NCBI GenBank assembly: GCA_964057225.1
Contig: OZ059896.1
Coordinates: 17,783,501-17,847,500 of the forward strand
DNA length: 64,000 bases
Reading direction: 5' to 3'
Source of the DNA: Auanema rhodensis
Taxonomy: Eukaryota; Nematoda; Chromadorea; Rhabditida; Rhabditidae
Positions 12,195-25,085 of the stretch are shown here, in pieces. The translations under genes and the position numbers were made by a program. Every line of letters starts with the position of its first letter. Within the stretch, counting starts at the first letter, position 1. Under the pieces are notes generated by a model, which had not been told where the DNA came from, made no database searches, and saw only the letters and a list, made by a program, of their open reading frames with translations.

Positions 12195-15100
12195 ATGGGG
12201 GCCGTCATCGCAAAATTTAAACCTAAAAGTAGTCAAACGAAGCAGTTTGATCCGGATGAAAAATGGAGTAATTTGTATCGTGAAATGGAAAAAAATAATA
12301 TTTATCGATGGGTTGGATTAAAAAATGGTAATAATTAATAAAAATAATAGTTTACTTTCTTCTCACATAATTTATTTTAATTTGATCATTTTTTTTTGAC
12401 CGAAAATATGTTTGAAAAAAAAATTTTTATTTCTAATATTATGTATTTATTGATTTTTAAATTAAAAATGTCATAGGTGGTGATCTCATAGCCATTTATG
12501 AACGCGATGGCGAAGAGGGAATTATCAAATTTGCTGAGGAAAAAATTGCTCCAATGCTGTTTGACGAAGGTCAAAATGGACCACATCTCATTACAGTTAA
12601 TGATTATATAAAATGGAAAAAAGCTTCAGTAAGTTGTTAAAAATATTTTTTATTTTTTTTAAAACTTGAAAACTTGAGAATCTCAAACTCAAACTATAAT
12701 CTCTATTATCATTAGTTCGGTATTAGATACTAAATGTATATTCTATTTTAGAATTTGGAGTTGGGTATATCAGATGACGATTCGGAAAGTTTTGAGACAC
12801 GGTTCATAGAACATAAAGCATTATGGAGATTGAATAAACGTGGTGTTAAAGGAGAAAATATTATTCATCTATTACTTAATAGGTATATTTAGTTATTAAT
12901 TATATAATTATTTTATAAATTTATTCTTATATTATAGAGATCAAGAAGTTTGTCATGAAATTGCACGAATATTACTTAAAAAATATCCTGGACTCTGTGA
13001 TGATATCTATATGGGAAATGAAAATTTTGGTTTGTATTTACTATTTTACAAACATAGTTTTAATATTTTATAAAATTAATAAATACTGATATAATTTATT
13101 TTATTCAATTATTCATCTTAGATTCCTAATTAGTTTGCAGTTTTATGGATTTTTCCACCCTCAATCTTTAATTTAATTTCTCTTTATCTTATCTTTACAA
13201 GAAATTCTTAAAATTAAATATAAATAATATTATATATTAACTATATGTATACATATATTTATAATCATATAGGTCAATCTGCTTTACATCTGGCTATTGT
13301 TCATGATGATTATGAGACAGTTCAAATATTACTTGAATGTGGAGCTAATGTCAATGTTCGAGCTTGTGGAGATTTTTTTCGTCCGGAAGGCTGGAGACAT
13401 GGCAAAAAGATATCAGATTATCAAGGTATGACTGTTCATATATTATCAACATCTGCAATTAAAACATGATTTATAAAGGTTATAATCGTTATACACTTTA
13501 AGGCTGGGCATACTATGGTGAATATCCCTTAGCTTTTGCAGCTTGTTTTGGAAATAAAGATATCTATGATATGTTAATACAACATGATGCTGATCCAAAT
13601 AATCGAGATTATTTTGGAAATACAATTCTACACATGTGTGTTATCAGTAACAGTATTGTATGTTTCAAAATTTTTATTTATATTCTATTATACTTTATTA
13701 TTTTAAATTATATTAGGTCGCCGAATTGAAACGAGGCCCCCATCTATTTTTTTCAAAAATTTTTAAAATAAAATTAGAATATATTTAAACGAATACAAAA
13801 TAATATTTTAAATTAATCTCAGATCATTCATCTGAAAAGCTTGCTTGATTTTAATCTCATTTTTTTCGTCTTGTTCGTTGTGGTTGTAGCTCATATGAGC
13901 CACATCTTTTTATATCCCAAAATTAAAGCTGTTTATGGAGAATCTTCTCCAGCTTTCAGCACATGTAATAAGTGGTTTTCCCGCTTCAAAACCGGCAAAA
14001 TGGATCTCGGAGATCGTCATAAACTCGTTGCAACACCAAAAAGGCACTGATCTCTGTTTTCTGGGATGAAAACGGAATCCTCTACTGTGATATTCTTTTT
14101 TATAGAACAATCACAGATGGGGAATACTATTCTGAGCTACTCAGACAGTTTCATGTTGCCATTGAAGCCGAAGATGAGCTCAGAAAAGGAGCATAGTGTT
14201 GTTGCATGACAACGCGTTGTGCGAAAGTATAGCTTGAGGGGTCAAATCTTCAAAACAATACAGAAAAGTTTCGACCTAATAATAACCATATGTATATAAT
14301 GTTTTTTACTTATTATTTTCTTTCAGTCTATGTATTCCTATGCTGTACGACATTGGCAATCACCAGCTGATCGTGATGTTGTTAATGAAGCAGGTCATAC
14401 ACCTATTACCTTAGCTGCTAAATTGGGACGAAAAGAAATTTTCGAGCAAATGTTAGAACTTTCTAAAGTTGTAAGTTACACTGTAAAACTATAAAACTAT
14501 ATATGTAACTAAATGTATATGCACATATATGTCTATACACATAGTTTAATCAGAATCAACTGTAGCTAAATAGCTTCACGTATAATCTGTTCGATTCTGC
14601 TGCATGCTGATAGAATCAAAATTTATTGATAAATGTGAATAAAGCCACAAATTATTTAGGAATTTTGGAGATTTTCGGATATGGCTTGTTCTGCTTATCC
14701 GTTAAACACTTTGGATACAATTAAATTTGATGGATCTACAAGTAGACTAAAATAGGAAAAAAAACTTTTCTATGGATTAATTTTCAGATTATGACTCTGC
14801 ATTGATGATTGTGATTAACGGCAGAACACCAGCTCATCTTGATATGATTGGAAGTGAAGTAATGGAAAGATTATTACAAGATAAATGGCAGGCTTTTGCC
14901 AGGGTGAGTCATTTAAAAAAAGAACTTCTTTGGAAATAAAACAAAATGTATTTTAGAGGGGACTGTATGTTCGTTTAGTTGTCTGTTTTATACATCTTAT
15001 ATTCATTGCTCTATCAGCTGGCTTAAGGCCTACCGAACAAGAGCGTCTTTTCTTTGAAGAACCACGATATGATGACTATGTATAAATTGCATTCAAGCTT

Positions 15101-17435
15101 ACTAACTATGCTAATAATTACAGATTCGTTTGGTTACGGAAACGTTAACTTATGTTTTAACTATGTATTTTTATTGGCAACAAACATTAGAAGTTAAAGC
15201 CCAAGGCTTTGCATCTTATGTACGAAATATGGTCAGAACTTTCCTCTTACTTTCTTCTTTATATATATATTTTTTATTCAATTTCAGTCCACAACACCTG
15301 CAAAAACAATTTATTTAGTATCAAACTTTATGATATTACTTTGTCTTCCATTACGATTAGCTAGATTTTACGAAATCGAAGAAGCTTTGCTTGCTTTCGC
15401 TGTGCCGGGTTCATTTATATATCTTTTATTTTTCGCTAGGTATTCTTTGCTTCTTTTTTCTTTTTTTTTCTTTTTTTTTTGAATTCAAAAATTGTTAACT
15501 TATAGAGTTTTTCGTCTTACTGGTCCATTTATTCAAATGATTTATAATATGATTGCTGGAGATCTCTTCTTATTCGGAATTATTTCGTCTATATTTTTAA
15601 TTCCTTTTTCATTTGGTTATTAATTATATTTACTATCTAACATGCATATATTAACTTATATTTTGTTTCAGTTTTTTATTTTCTTGGTGCTGATATGCCA
15701 CAAAAACAAGATCTGCCAGAAGGCAATGACTATAAATGCAAAGTATCTGGTTATCGCATATTCACCTTTATAACACGAATTGAGACGTTTGTTACTCTTT
15801 TCAGAGCTAGCATGGGTGGTTATGATGTAAGTTTGCAATTAAAAAAATACATATTCACATAATTTGTTTTGCAATTCACATATGTATACACACACATACA
15901 TAGTATAGTATATATGTTGATATATTATACTATTAGTAAAACTATACTATTATATACTATATAGTGTCATATATAATAATCTAACTTATATTATTGTAGT
16001 ATGAAGAGCTTGCATGTTCGAATTATGAATTTTTTACAAAAATTCTATTCGTACTTTATATGTTTGTCATGCCAATTATGATGATTAACATACTTATTGC
16101 CATGATGGGAAATACATATACAACTGTCATTGCTAAAGCCGAGAAAGCCTGGAGACGACAGGTGAAATACAAAAATATCCCAACTATATCATCCATTTCA
16201 TTTGTTTTTATTTACAGCATGCTCAAATTATCATGACGTTAGAACGTTCTTTGGGTCCCAAAAAGCTTATGCAGCACATGCTTAACTACAGTATAAAATT
16301 ACAAGAAGGGTATGTATTACAGATTTCATTTAGATAGAAATAGATTAGATCTCATCGCATTGTAAATTTTCTTCAAATTTATTATTTTAAGGAAATAATA
16401 ATGAAAATTTAATATAAAGAAAATAACAACCGTACAAATCAATGAACATAATAAGAATAAGAAATTACGTAATTCCTATTGCTCACGTCATTCACGTGAA
16501 CTGGCTTTGTACTTCGTGAGATTAGTTGGGACAAATTAGATCAGAAATCAGAAAAAAAATTTTTCTTCTCTTTAATTCTTATGAGAAATGAATGAAATAT
16601 TAATTTTCCATGAATGACATTGCAAAAACCAACGCATTTCTAGGCAAGACGATGAACCAGAAGTTCGTGGTTTGATGGTAGTCAAGAAAACGATTAAAAC
16701 AAAAGCCGGAGCTCGACGTCAAGCTACATTAAATTGGATTCGGCTGGGAAAACGAGTACAGCTTTATCCTTTTTTATCTTCTTTTCTAAGAGCAAACTTA
16801 CTACAATTTCTTTTCTCGAGAAAACGCTTTCATGCTTTTCAAAACGGGATTCTCAAATTATTTTACAAAACAATTATTTTAAGATCATAATACTAGTTGA
16901 AAGACATGGCGTCGATGAAGCAGTTCGAATTGTTCACGGATTTGAACAGATGGACGGTGTGCATGCAGCTGACATCCGCAGGCCTTTAACTCGAAATCGA
17001 CCTATAACTATGTATAACCATGGTCCAGCAGAGGTAAATTCAATTAAGTATTTTTGATCTTTTATCATTATTATACAGATAGTCAAAATTACACCGACAA
17101 CGGCGGAGCCCCGAGAGTTAACCCCACCTGATGTACAATTCGAGATTATACGACCACAAACTTCAACGCAAATGCAGCCATCTTCTATTATGAAAAAAAG
17201 ACCACAGGCTATACTCAGTGTTGATAATCTTAGAGATTTTACACTTCAAGTGGTTTGTTTTCTATTCAGCCCAAAATATATATTCTCAATTATTTGTTTT
17301 CAGCCAAGATCAATTAATGTACGAGGAAATGTCACCTTCCCTGCACAAATTGATATAGACCTGCCAAATATGCCATCTGGTAGTGCTCCGACGAGGAAAA
17401 TCCCGAAAAGGGAGAGTGCGAGTCGAACAGCATAA
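12195..17435 (+). CDS. TRPV-family cation channel of the OSM-9/OCR type
   Basis: Twenty exons, first 12195..12327 and last 17304..17435, join in frame to 874 residues, the usual size for nematode OSM-9/OCR channels. Residues about 90-330 hold ankyrin repeats ([59 protein letters not shown]). Six membrane segments follow, with a pore loop [15 protein letters not shown]. After S6 ([12 protein letters not shown]) comes a TRP-box-like helix [11 protein letters not shown]-9 and OCR subunits form sensory channels in ciliated neurons for osmotic, mechanical and odour responses. I cannot separate the OSM-9 and OCR branches by eye. The start MGAVIAKFK has Gly2 and a basic stretch, compatible with N-myristoylation. 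Intron 6 carries a mariner remnant. The stop lies 165 bp from the tail of the WDR36 gene on the other strand. Confidence 0.93.
13713..14279 (+). mobile_element. Degenerate, internally deleted Tc1/mariner (mariner-type) element
   Basis: The element lies in intron 6 of the TRPV gene. It begins TTAGGTCG and ends with the inverse CGACCTAA, and is flanked on both sides by TA, the mariner target duplication. At about 567 bp it is less than half the usual 1.3 kb. It keeps a helix-turn-helix piece ([20 protein letters not shown]) and, in another frame, part of the catalytic domain ([26 protein letters not shown], then MTT following LLHD-like codons). Frames are interrupted and the middle and last catalytic parts are missing, so it cannot encode transposase. 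Similarity of the inverted ends is limited to the outer bases. Confidence 0.85.
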
Positions 17436-17600
17436 CGTTTTGTTTTACTTTGAATAATTTTTGAAAATAAAAAGATTTTTACAAATCATGAAAACCTTTA
17501 CTAATGCATCTTAACAACATTGTAACAACTAGTATAAACAATAACAACAACAGATAACAATAACAACAAGAAAAATGAAAAAATAATATAAAAAGAACAA

Positions 17601-20600
17601 TTAAATCAGAGCATTCTTAACCCATTGTACAACAGAAGCATTATTAGTTAATATTTCTTCAAATTGACCCCATCCTCTTTCTTGTTCAATTGTAAGTTGT
17701 TCCAATGTACTAGATAATTCATCAGTTTCGTCATCAACAGACCATATCAATGATCTGAAAACAATCCGAAATTCCTTCAAAATTATATAATATCCAAGCC
17801 ATACCTATGAATCTTTATCGCAGCTGCCATATACGATTGAGCTAGTTCAAAATCGCTATTTGTTCTTAGGACTTCCAAAATCATTTTGAAGAATTTAGCT
17901 AGAACGTCAGCTGGTAAACTTCTGATTTGGAAATCAATAGCAGATATAGACATTTCTTTTAACTTTCCAAACAATTCCAGAAAATCAGAAACATCCTTTG
18001 CTCTTTAAATACAAATTTTGAAACAGGAGAATGAATACTAATAAAATACCTTCGTAAAGAAGAGCTGAAAGAGCTTTCGATCTCCAGAAGATTTCGTTTA
18101 GCTTGCAAAGTTTTTCTCTTTTCAATTTCGTTTTCTTCTTCACCGACATCAAACTCAAATCCTTCTAAAGTTGGAGCAGCCGTCAAGAAGAAGGGAGCCT
18201 GTTTTGGCTTCTTTGGAGCTTCAGCAGGCTTGTTTCTTTCCTTTATCAAAGATAAATCAGACAAGTTTGCCCAGCGTGCAGAACTCAAACCCGAGAACGA
18301 TATAAGATCTTTGTCAAACTGAAACAAAAGTACATGAAGAATCATACGGATGAGCAACTCACTCCAGCTGGAACAGTAATTTCTTCATCTTCGTCATCAT
18401 CACTACTATCTAAAGTGTAAGTTCCCTGAAAAATGAGGAAAATGTATGAAATTCAATGAAAATATTTGAAATACCAAAGCAGAATCCACTTCTGATTCGT
18501 CCCAAGTTGGTTTGTAATCTAATGGTAGAGGTTTGACAGAAATAAATGATGAAAAAAGAACTTGGTTAGCCCAGATATAAATAGCATTGTCACCCTATAA
18601 TCATAACGAAATATAAAATATTAATTCATTAGTTGCATGATACCTCATGAACAGAAGCCAAAAATTCACCAGTAGGATTGAAAGATAATCCAATACATTT
18701 CTTCTCAGACAAAATAACGTCAATGAGTTGTGAAGTAGCAACTTCCCAAACCTAATAATAGAATATAGATTATATTTATAAATATACTGATACATACCTT
18801 TATGTATCCTTCATCATCAGAACACAGCACCCATTTACCATCACTACTAAATGTTAAAGCTGATGGTAAAGCTCCAGGGATAGCAAAAGTACGAACAATG
18901 GTTCGACAAAGTGTATCAACAATACATATAGAAGAATCTGCAAAATAAATTAACTGTAACATAAAATAATTCAATAATTACCATTGTTTGACTTCTTTGT
19001 ACAAGCAATAGCGATTAAATTACTTGTTGGAGATTGGCAACATGACGTCAATGAAAACTTAGATTTTAATTGACTCAACAGTTTTCCTGATGATGCCTAA
19101 ACAATCCAATTATAATAACAAGATAACATATTTACATGATTTACCTGCCAAAATTTCAATTCACCAGATTTTGATCCAGAAATCAACTCAGCACCACGAG
19201 CATCAAGAGAAAGACAAGTTACAGCAGATGTATGTGCTTTAGAATTAATCTAAGATTACAATTAAGAAAACAAAGTATAAAACCTAAAAACTACCTCGTC
19301 ATTATCTTGAGCTTTAGATGGATCAACAAATGATCTGATGAACCTTCCACTTTGAATATTGAATTGATCAATATGTCCTATAGAATGAAACATTTAAAGT
19401 TCACAAGCATGCGAAATTAGAAACCTGTTGAATATCCTACAAATCCAAAGTTTCCACAAGGTGATATACAGACAGAGGTTGCAATCGTAGCAAACAAGGA
19501 AGGAATTTCAGTGAAACGTTTGTGAAGAAGCTAAAAACATATTTCATGAAGCTAAATAGCAATACACAAGCTTACCCTATGTGTTCCTAAAGTATTCTTT
19601 CTTGAAGTCCAGGTAGTTACAACCAAAGTGTCTCTGAAAAATAATAATATCAAAGAAAAACTCTAATTTATTCCCACTTATGGCGACAGAGAATATTGTC
19701 CCAAGCAGATTCTCGACTCCATCCAAAAGATATATCGACAACAGGCTCTAATCTAATTGTTTCAACTGGACGATTCTGTTTCTTAGCTTTTGCTCTAAAA
19801 TGTCAAAAAAGTACTTTAACACACGAAGATCAATTGTTTACCTAGACATGATTCCAGCGCTTCCAAGTTTTTGTCTCATAGTAGCATTCATAACATTAGC
19901 TTTACGAACAGATCCGTCTAAACTGGCAGAAATAATCTGAAAAAAAAAAAACAAAGAAATAAAAAACAATAAATACAGCCTACCTCCTCTTTATTGGCAA
20001 AGTTAACCGCAGTAAGAGGTTGAGCATGTCCTTCAAGAATATTCAATTGTCTAGGCATACCATCCATTCCGTCTAATACCCAAGTTCTAATAGAATTGTC
20101 GGCGGAAGTACTGATCTGAAAAAAATTGAACAGTTAATAATAGGCATGCACTGGCTTACCATAATTGGTTCGGAAGGAAGAAAATGTAACCTAGTGACGT
20201 CAGATTTATGAACGTCGACAATTTTTCCAATTAATTCTCTTTTTTCTAAGTCCCAAATCGCAATATGACCACTCTTGTCAGCTGTGCTCATGTAGGGCTC
20301 ACCGTCAGTTCTAAATAATATAATTTAAATTATAAATATGAAGGCTAAACCTGAAGCCAATAGCAGTAATAGCACAGTCATGCTTAAAGCTGCAAATAGT
20401 TTCATCCATTTTGATATCGTGAAGAACGACTTTTCCATTTGAATATCCTATAGCTAAAACATCCACAATAGGAGTTTGTTCTATAACAGTTATTGATGCG
20501 TCCACCACTAAAATAAAAATTTTAAACTAATAAAAACCATTTTAAACGAACATTTCTTAAATTCGTGAATGACTTTTCCAGTGCGTATATTAATAATTTT

Positions 20601-21233
20601 CAGAACACCTTTCGATGATCCAACTACTATCTAAGATGAAAAAATGATATGAAATTGAAAAGAAAATTAACAACCTTATTCAAATAAGTGGCAGGATGCA
20701 TTAATGTTGTAATTTCAAAATGAGGGTTACCTTGAAGATACAAAATTTCTGTTCCAGCAATCTTATCAATAACTTTAATTCCATTATTCTCATCAACAAT
20801 AACCTGAATAGGTATATAATTCATCTAATATGGAATACCAAACTTACTAATTGGTCTCCAAAAATTATCATGTATTTCGTGAATACGTCAACGTTAAATG
20901 TCTTATCTATTGTACGGCAAAACTTGAGATAATGAATATCCTTGCCGGTTGCAGCAAATATACCGCTGAAATACAAATGTTCAATTACAAACTATTTGAA
21001 AATTCTTACGTAGGTTCAGCTACAATACAAGATATGGTATTAGGCAAGGATTTAGAAACTGCTACTGTCCGAAGCTTTGTTGCATTATAATGAAGAATAG
21101 AATTATCAATGGCGCAATATAAAGATGTCATCTTATTCTTGGATAAAGATGTACAAAACGTTGGCTTAACATCGGTACAAACGACCCCCATAATCCGATA
21201 TGGAGCGAATAAAACGGATGGCTTCCTCCTCAT
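17601..21233 (-). CDS. WDR36: WDR36/UTP21 small-subunit processome WD40 protein
   Basis: A gene of about 20 small exons, ATG at complement(21231..21233) and TAA at complement(17601..17603). The start (LFAPYRIMGVVC) and the block KLRTVAVSKSLPNTISC align with the start of human WDR36. WD40 blades run through the middle (SGHIAIWDLEKRELIGKI, DNSIRTWVLDG, LTFSSDGKWVLCSDDEGYIK). The C-terminus has the Utp21-specific associated domain: RWANLSDLSLIKERNKP, PKKPKQAPFF and NSDFELAQSY. UTP21 belongs to the UTP-B subcomplex that binds early pre-18S rRNA in the nucleolus. The ATG sits two bases after a TTTTAG acceptor, suggesting trans-splicing. It converges on the TRPV gene with only 165 bp between stops. 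Confidence 0.92.
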
Positions 21234-22027
21234 GTCTAAAATAAATTATTTAAATTAAATTATTTAAAATATTCATCAAAGTTTCGGAAGAATAAATGCA
21301 ATATGCTATTTAAAAAAAGATTTCACGGGAATTCCGAAGCATTGGGTTTAATTGAAAAGGGATACGTAGTTGTAAGTGATGGCGGCAGCTTTTAGCTTAT
21401 ATACAGTATATCATATAAGTGAATTATTGATAAGTCGCTCGCGCGAGAGAAAATAATCAAAATAAAGCTGAAAGGCTTTATATTTTTTCCACGTTATGCA
21501 GCTTTTTTTTTTCAAATTTTTTTCATTTTTTTTCACTTTTTTTTCTTATTATAATATTTTCCAAATGTTGTTGCTCGTATGGAAATGTTATAATTTTTTC
21601 TTTTACTTACTAATTGGCTTAATAAAGATTGGCATAGTTTTATGGTAAAACTGAACTTCCCATACTTATTACCCGATCAATATATAGAATGAACTTTCAT
21701 ATTCTATTTCAATTGTGCCCAGCTGCTAAAGTTCATTTTCACTTCTTATAAATTTTGGATAAGAAATTTTTTTATTAGTTCGCCACTTTGGCTATTTTTT
21801 TGTTTTTTTGTAACTTACTTTCTTATCCATATGTATGTACCATATGTCCCTTTGATAACCAGCTAATGGCCTATATCTTGGAAAAGTTGATATTCTAAAC
21901 AAAAGAAATTTGATCGTTGATCATCTTCTCGCCCTCCCAACCTCAGATAAAACTTATTAATTCTCAATGTTCGTCCATTTGGTTTATCCATCGGTCTCTA
22001 GTACTAGATTCACTACTTTTGCAGCGG
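21234..22027. other. Divergent intergenic region between WDR36 and the Smad gene
   Basis: About 800 bp, T-rich. I searched for an upstream MH1 exon of the Smad gene and saw none. An acceptor-like CCTCAG near 21946 could be a trans-splice or 5' UTR acceptor for the Smad mRNA. A short upstream frame begins at the ATG near 21968. Confidence 0.55.
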
Positions 22028-24030
22028 ATGGATTCGGCTACTAACTATAATGGAGAGAATCGCCGAGTTATTGGGAATCATTTCAACAATTATAATACAA
22101 GTAAGGAATAATAGTTACTTAAGTAACATTTAATCACTTACCATTCCAGTAAATCCTATGCATGCAGCTGGTCCTATTCCTGTCTTTTCTGTGCTACATC
22201 CAATGTCAGAGCCACATTCTGTCCATCAGCCACATTACCACAGCCATCCATATGCACACAATTCCAACTATCCAATACATTCCAGTCAAATGTACAATCA
22301 AGAAGGAATTGCTTCAAACAGTCAGAATTCCGGAATGAGTCATGGGCCGCCTTCCGCTCGGGGACCGTCATCAAATGCTAATCAACAAACATCCATAATG
22401 CCTCCTACCGTGCTTTCTCCTCCTGCGAGAGATCGTTTCAAAGTTTGTCTTGTTTGATTTGAGCTATTTAAATAATAATATTCCAGAGTTTCTCACCGCA
22501 GCTATCATATGCTGATCATAATCCATATCAAACAAGTTGGTGTTCAGATTTGGCTTATGAGGAAAACGATTACAAGTGTTATTCTTTCAATGAAAAAGAG
22601 GAGCAAGTAGTAAAATTGATTTTGATATTTGTCTTATCGAACATATTCTCTTTCAGCACATAAACAACAATTATTTTCAAAATAATAATTCTTCTACGCA
22701 GGTTGGTTTTTGAATTTTCTCTTGTTAATTATTGAAATCCTTTCATTACACTTAATGCTTCAAGGTCATTCAAGAATTCATGTTTAGCATGCTTTTTCTT
22801 TTAATAAATTTATTTTCAGGGTTTGTATAGTGTGTCGGATGGAGATCCTCCAGCTTTTGTTATACCTCCCACTGTTCCTCTACCAAATGCTCCAAATATG
22901 GTACATCCGTTAGGAGTATCAATGCAAATGGATTCTAACAAACGTCGATTTAGACCGTATGATACTGTTTAACTATATGTGTGCTTTATCTTTTTTTTTT
23001 CAGGAAAATTGATCCAGCCAAGGTGCTTGAATCACAAAGCCGTCACCCTGATGTAATACATCATTTACCGTGCGAGGACATGGAAGATGATGATGATGAA
23101 TATCCTTTCTTCGAATCTCAATCCGAAAATAATGTTTTTCATAATTGGTGTTTTATTCGTTATAACGAATTTGGTCAACGAGTAATTCTTTTAAACTTCT
23201 CCTGCTTTTCCATTATCACATTTAGCTTGGCCCTACCTTTGCCGGTTGTTCAAGACATGTTCGGGTCGATGGATACTGTGTTGTTGCTCAACCCGATCGG
23301 TTAAGCATTGGTTCTATTGGAAACGGCAATCGACGGCCGGGAGTTGTGAATGTTCGAAGCCAAGTTGGTGAGTTATAACACTTTTCTTCTAGGAACCAAT
23401 ACTAACTCGTACTTATAGGAAAAGGTATAACATTTGATTTTGATGGACAAGATTGCATTTGCTATAATCTCAGTGCAGCCCCCATCTTTCTTCAATGCCC
23501 GCTTCGAGCATATTCGGTAAATTGATGAATTTATCTGTTTATAACCTATGTATTTTAGCTCCAAGAAGATATTTCTACTGTATATAGAGTTCCTGAATGC
23601 AAAGAAGGATGCAGCCCAGGTATTTTGGGATTATTTGCAGTAGGATCATAAGTGTAATATATTTCAGCTGGTTTAAAAATATTTTCTACGACCCATTTCT
23701 TAGAATTGCATGATAAGGCTCTTGCATCAGGAACTATTGAAGCGCTTCATATGCTTCATGTGAATATTTCAAATTATATAAATAGCATTTTAAAATGGTT
23801 TTTTTTCAGAATTATTGTATAGCACGTTTGTCTTTCGTAAAAGGATTCGGAGCTCAGTATGATAGACCTACTATCTTTAATACTCCAGTATGGATAGAAA
23901 TTTTCCGTTCAAAATTCCTACAAATGATTGATCGAGTATGATTTGTCTTTTAAAAGTTTTAAAGTTTTAATCTTATTTTTAGGCTTTGTATAATTTCAAA
24001 ACTACTGAAGGGGTCAGCAGTACATCATAA
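22028..24030 (+). CDS. Smad protein with MH2 domain but no MH1 domain
   Basis: Twelve exons (22028..22100, 22150..22442, 22487..22606, 22657..22701, 22820..22956, 23004..23181, 23226..23367, 23419..23516, 23559..23619, 23668..23759, 23810..23935, 23983..24030) give 470 residues. Residues 1 to about 268 are a His/Pro/Ser/Asn-rich linker with a DDDDEYPFF patch; no DNA-binding MH1 is present. The MH2 domain runs from NWCFIRYNEFGQR to the end: GPTFAG, VDGY, GKGITF, CSPAGLKIF, then the L3-loop block SFVKGFGAQYDRPTI and PVWIEI. The protein ends GVSSTS, matching the SSxS tail that type I TGF-beta receptors phosphorylate in R-Smads. An MH1-less Smad recalls C. elegans DAF-14 of the dauer pathway, but orthology needs a tree. 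Expected role: receptor-activated partner of another Smad. Confidence 0.9.
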
Positions 24031-25085
24031 TCATGTACATACAGTAAAAGTAATTGCACATAGAAGAACTTCCCAAACAGTTTTAATAAAAGTGATTTGT
24101 ATTAAATGTGATTTTTTATTCCTTCAATCTAAGTCCCAAATAAATTTTATTTTATTTAAAATAATGTTTTTATTGTTTCGAGGAAAAATAGAATGTTTTG
24201 AAGGTCTCTGAAAAACGAGAATTACTGGAGGTCAGGTAGTGATTCTGACAGCCCTTCTGGCCAGGTTCCACAGTAAGAGGTGACATCATTTGTCAACAAT
24301 TGAATAATAATTTAGAACGAACTCTTGATGATGTTCAACATAAAGATGCAATAAAAGCTTCGCAATACAATAACTTAAGGGATGACTTTTTAGGAACCTG
24401 ATGACGACAAAGAAACATTATGAATTAGAAATAGTTTTTCAAAACTTGACAATAGCCGTAACAATTTAATATTCAATGAGGCTCTCTAAATCTACTTAGT
24501 TAATGAGCATTCTCATAACAAAAAGTTTTTGGACGAAGGATTTTCATCTTTTGATGTCAACTGCAATCCATTTCTTTAATCTGAACGGATGACCTGCTTG
24601 ATTAATAAGAACATGGGAACGTCTACACTTTCTTTTTTCTTTGGAATACCCACCAGCGAGGAAATAATTAAATAATCTCAAAACAATCTTTTCCCATTTT
24701 ATCGGAGAAACGAGAAACATCAGGCACATACATATTTGACGTCAAGGAAGATGCTGAATTTCTTTTAATATATTTGTCTTCACCTATTGAAGTTTGAAGA
24801 AAATAAAGAAGAGCACGTTGCTTATATTGAATGTTTCGCTATCAATGTCATATGAATTTTGTTTATTTCCTATCATTTTAATGAGTCATCCCTCCTTTTC
24901 AACACATGTGAACTGGAAATAACAAGGAAAAGCTAGTACTATTGCTTGTAGTTTGCTAAACAAAGGCTTGAATCTTTTCAATACTGGTTAATAGACTGAA
25001 ACTCTTGAATGTATAAAGTGGTGAGACTATGACCTCAGGGCATTTATAAGGGCATGCCAATGAGCACATTGACCACTTCCTGCCA
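24031..25085. other. Intergenic region
   Basis: About 1 kb between the Smad and the first ground-like gene. I see no conserved exon. The base composition around 24200-24900 is more mixed than the flanks, possibly decayed mobile DNA, but no inverted ends or protein motifs are visible. Confidence 0.5.
25045..25050 (+). promoter_or_regulatory. TATA-like element of ground-like gene 1
   Basis: TATAAG lies 41 bases before the first ATG, a spacing that would place initiation about 10 bases before the start codon. Inference from position only. Confidence 0.35.

Noticed and set aside
11932-12321. 129-codon frame at the TRPV start
   Set aside because: It reads the first TRPV exon in the wrong frame; MGAVIAKFK at 12195 is the frame that splices to the ankyrin exons.
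24031-25080. Decayed transposon in the Smad downstream region
   Set aside because: Base composition is suggestive, but no inverted ends, target duplication or protein motif could be found.
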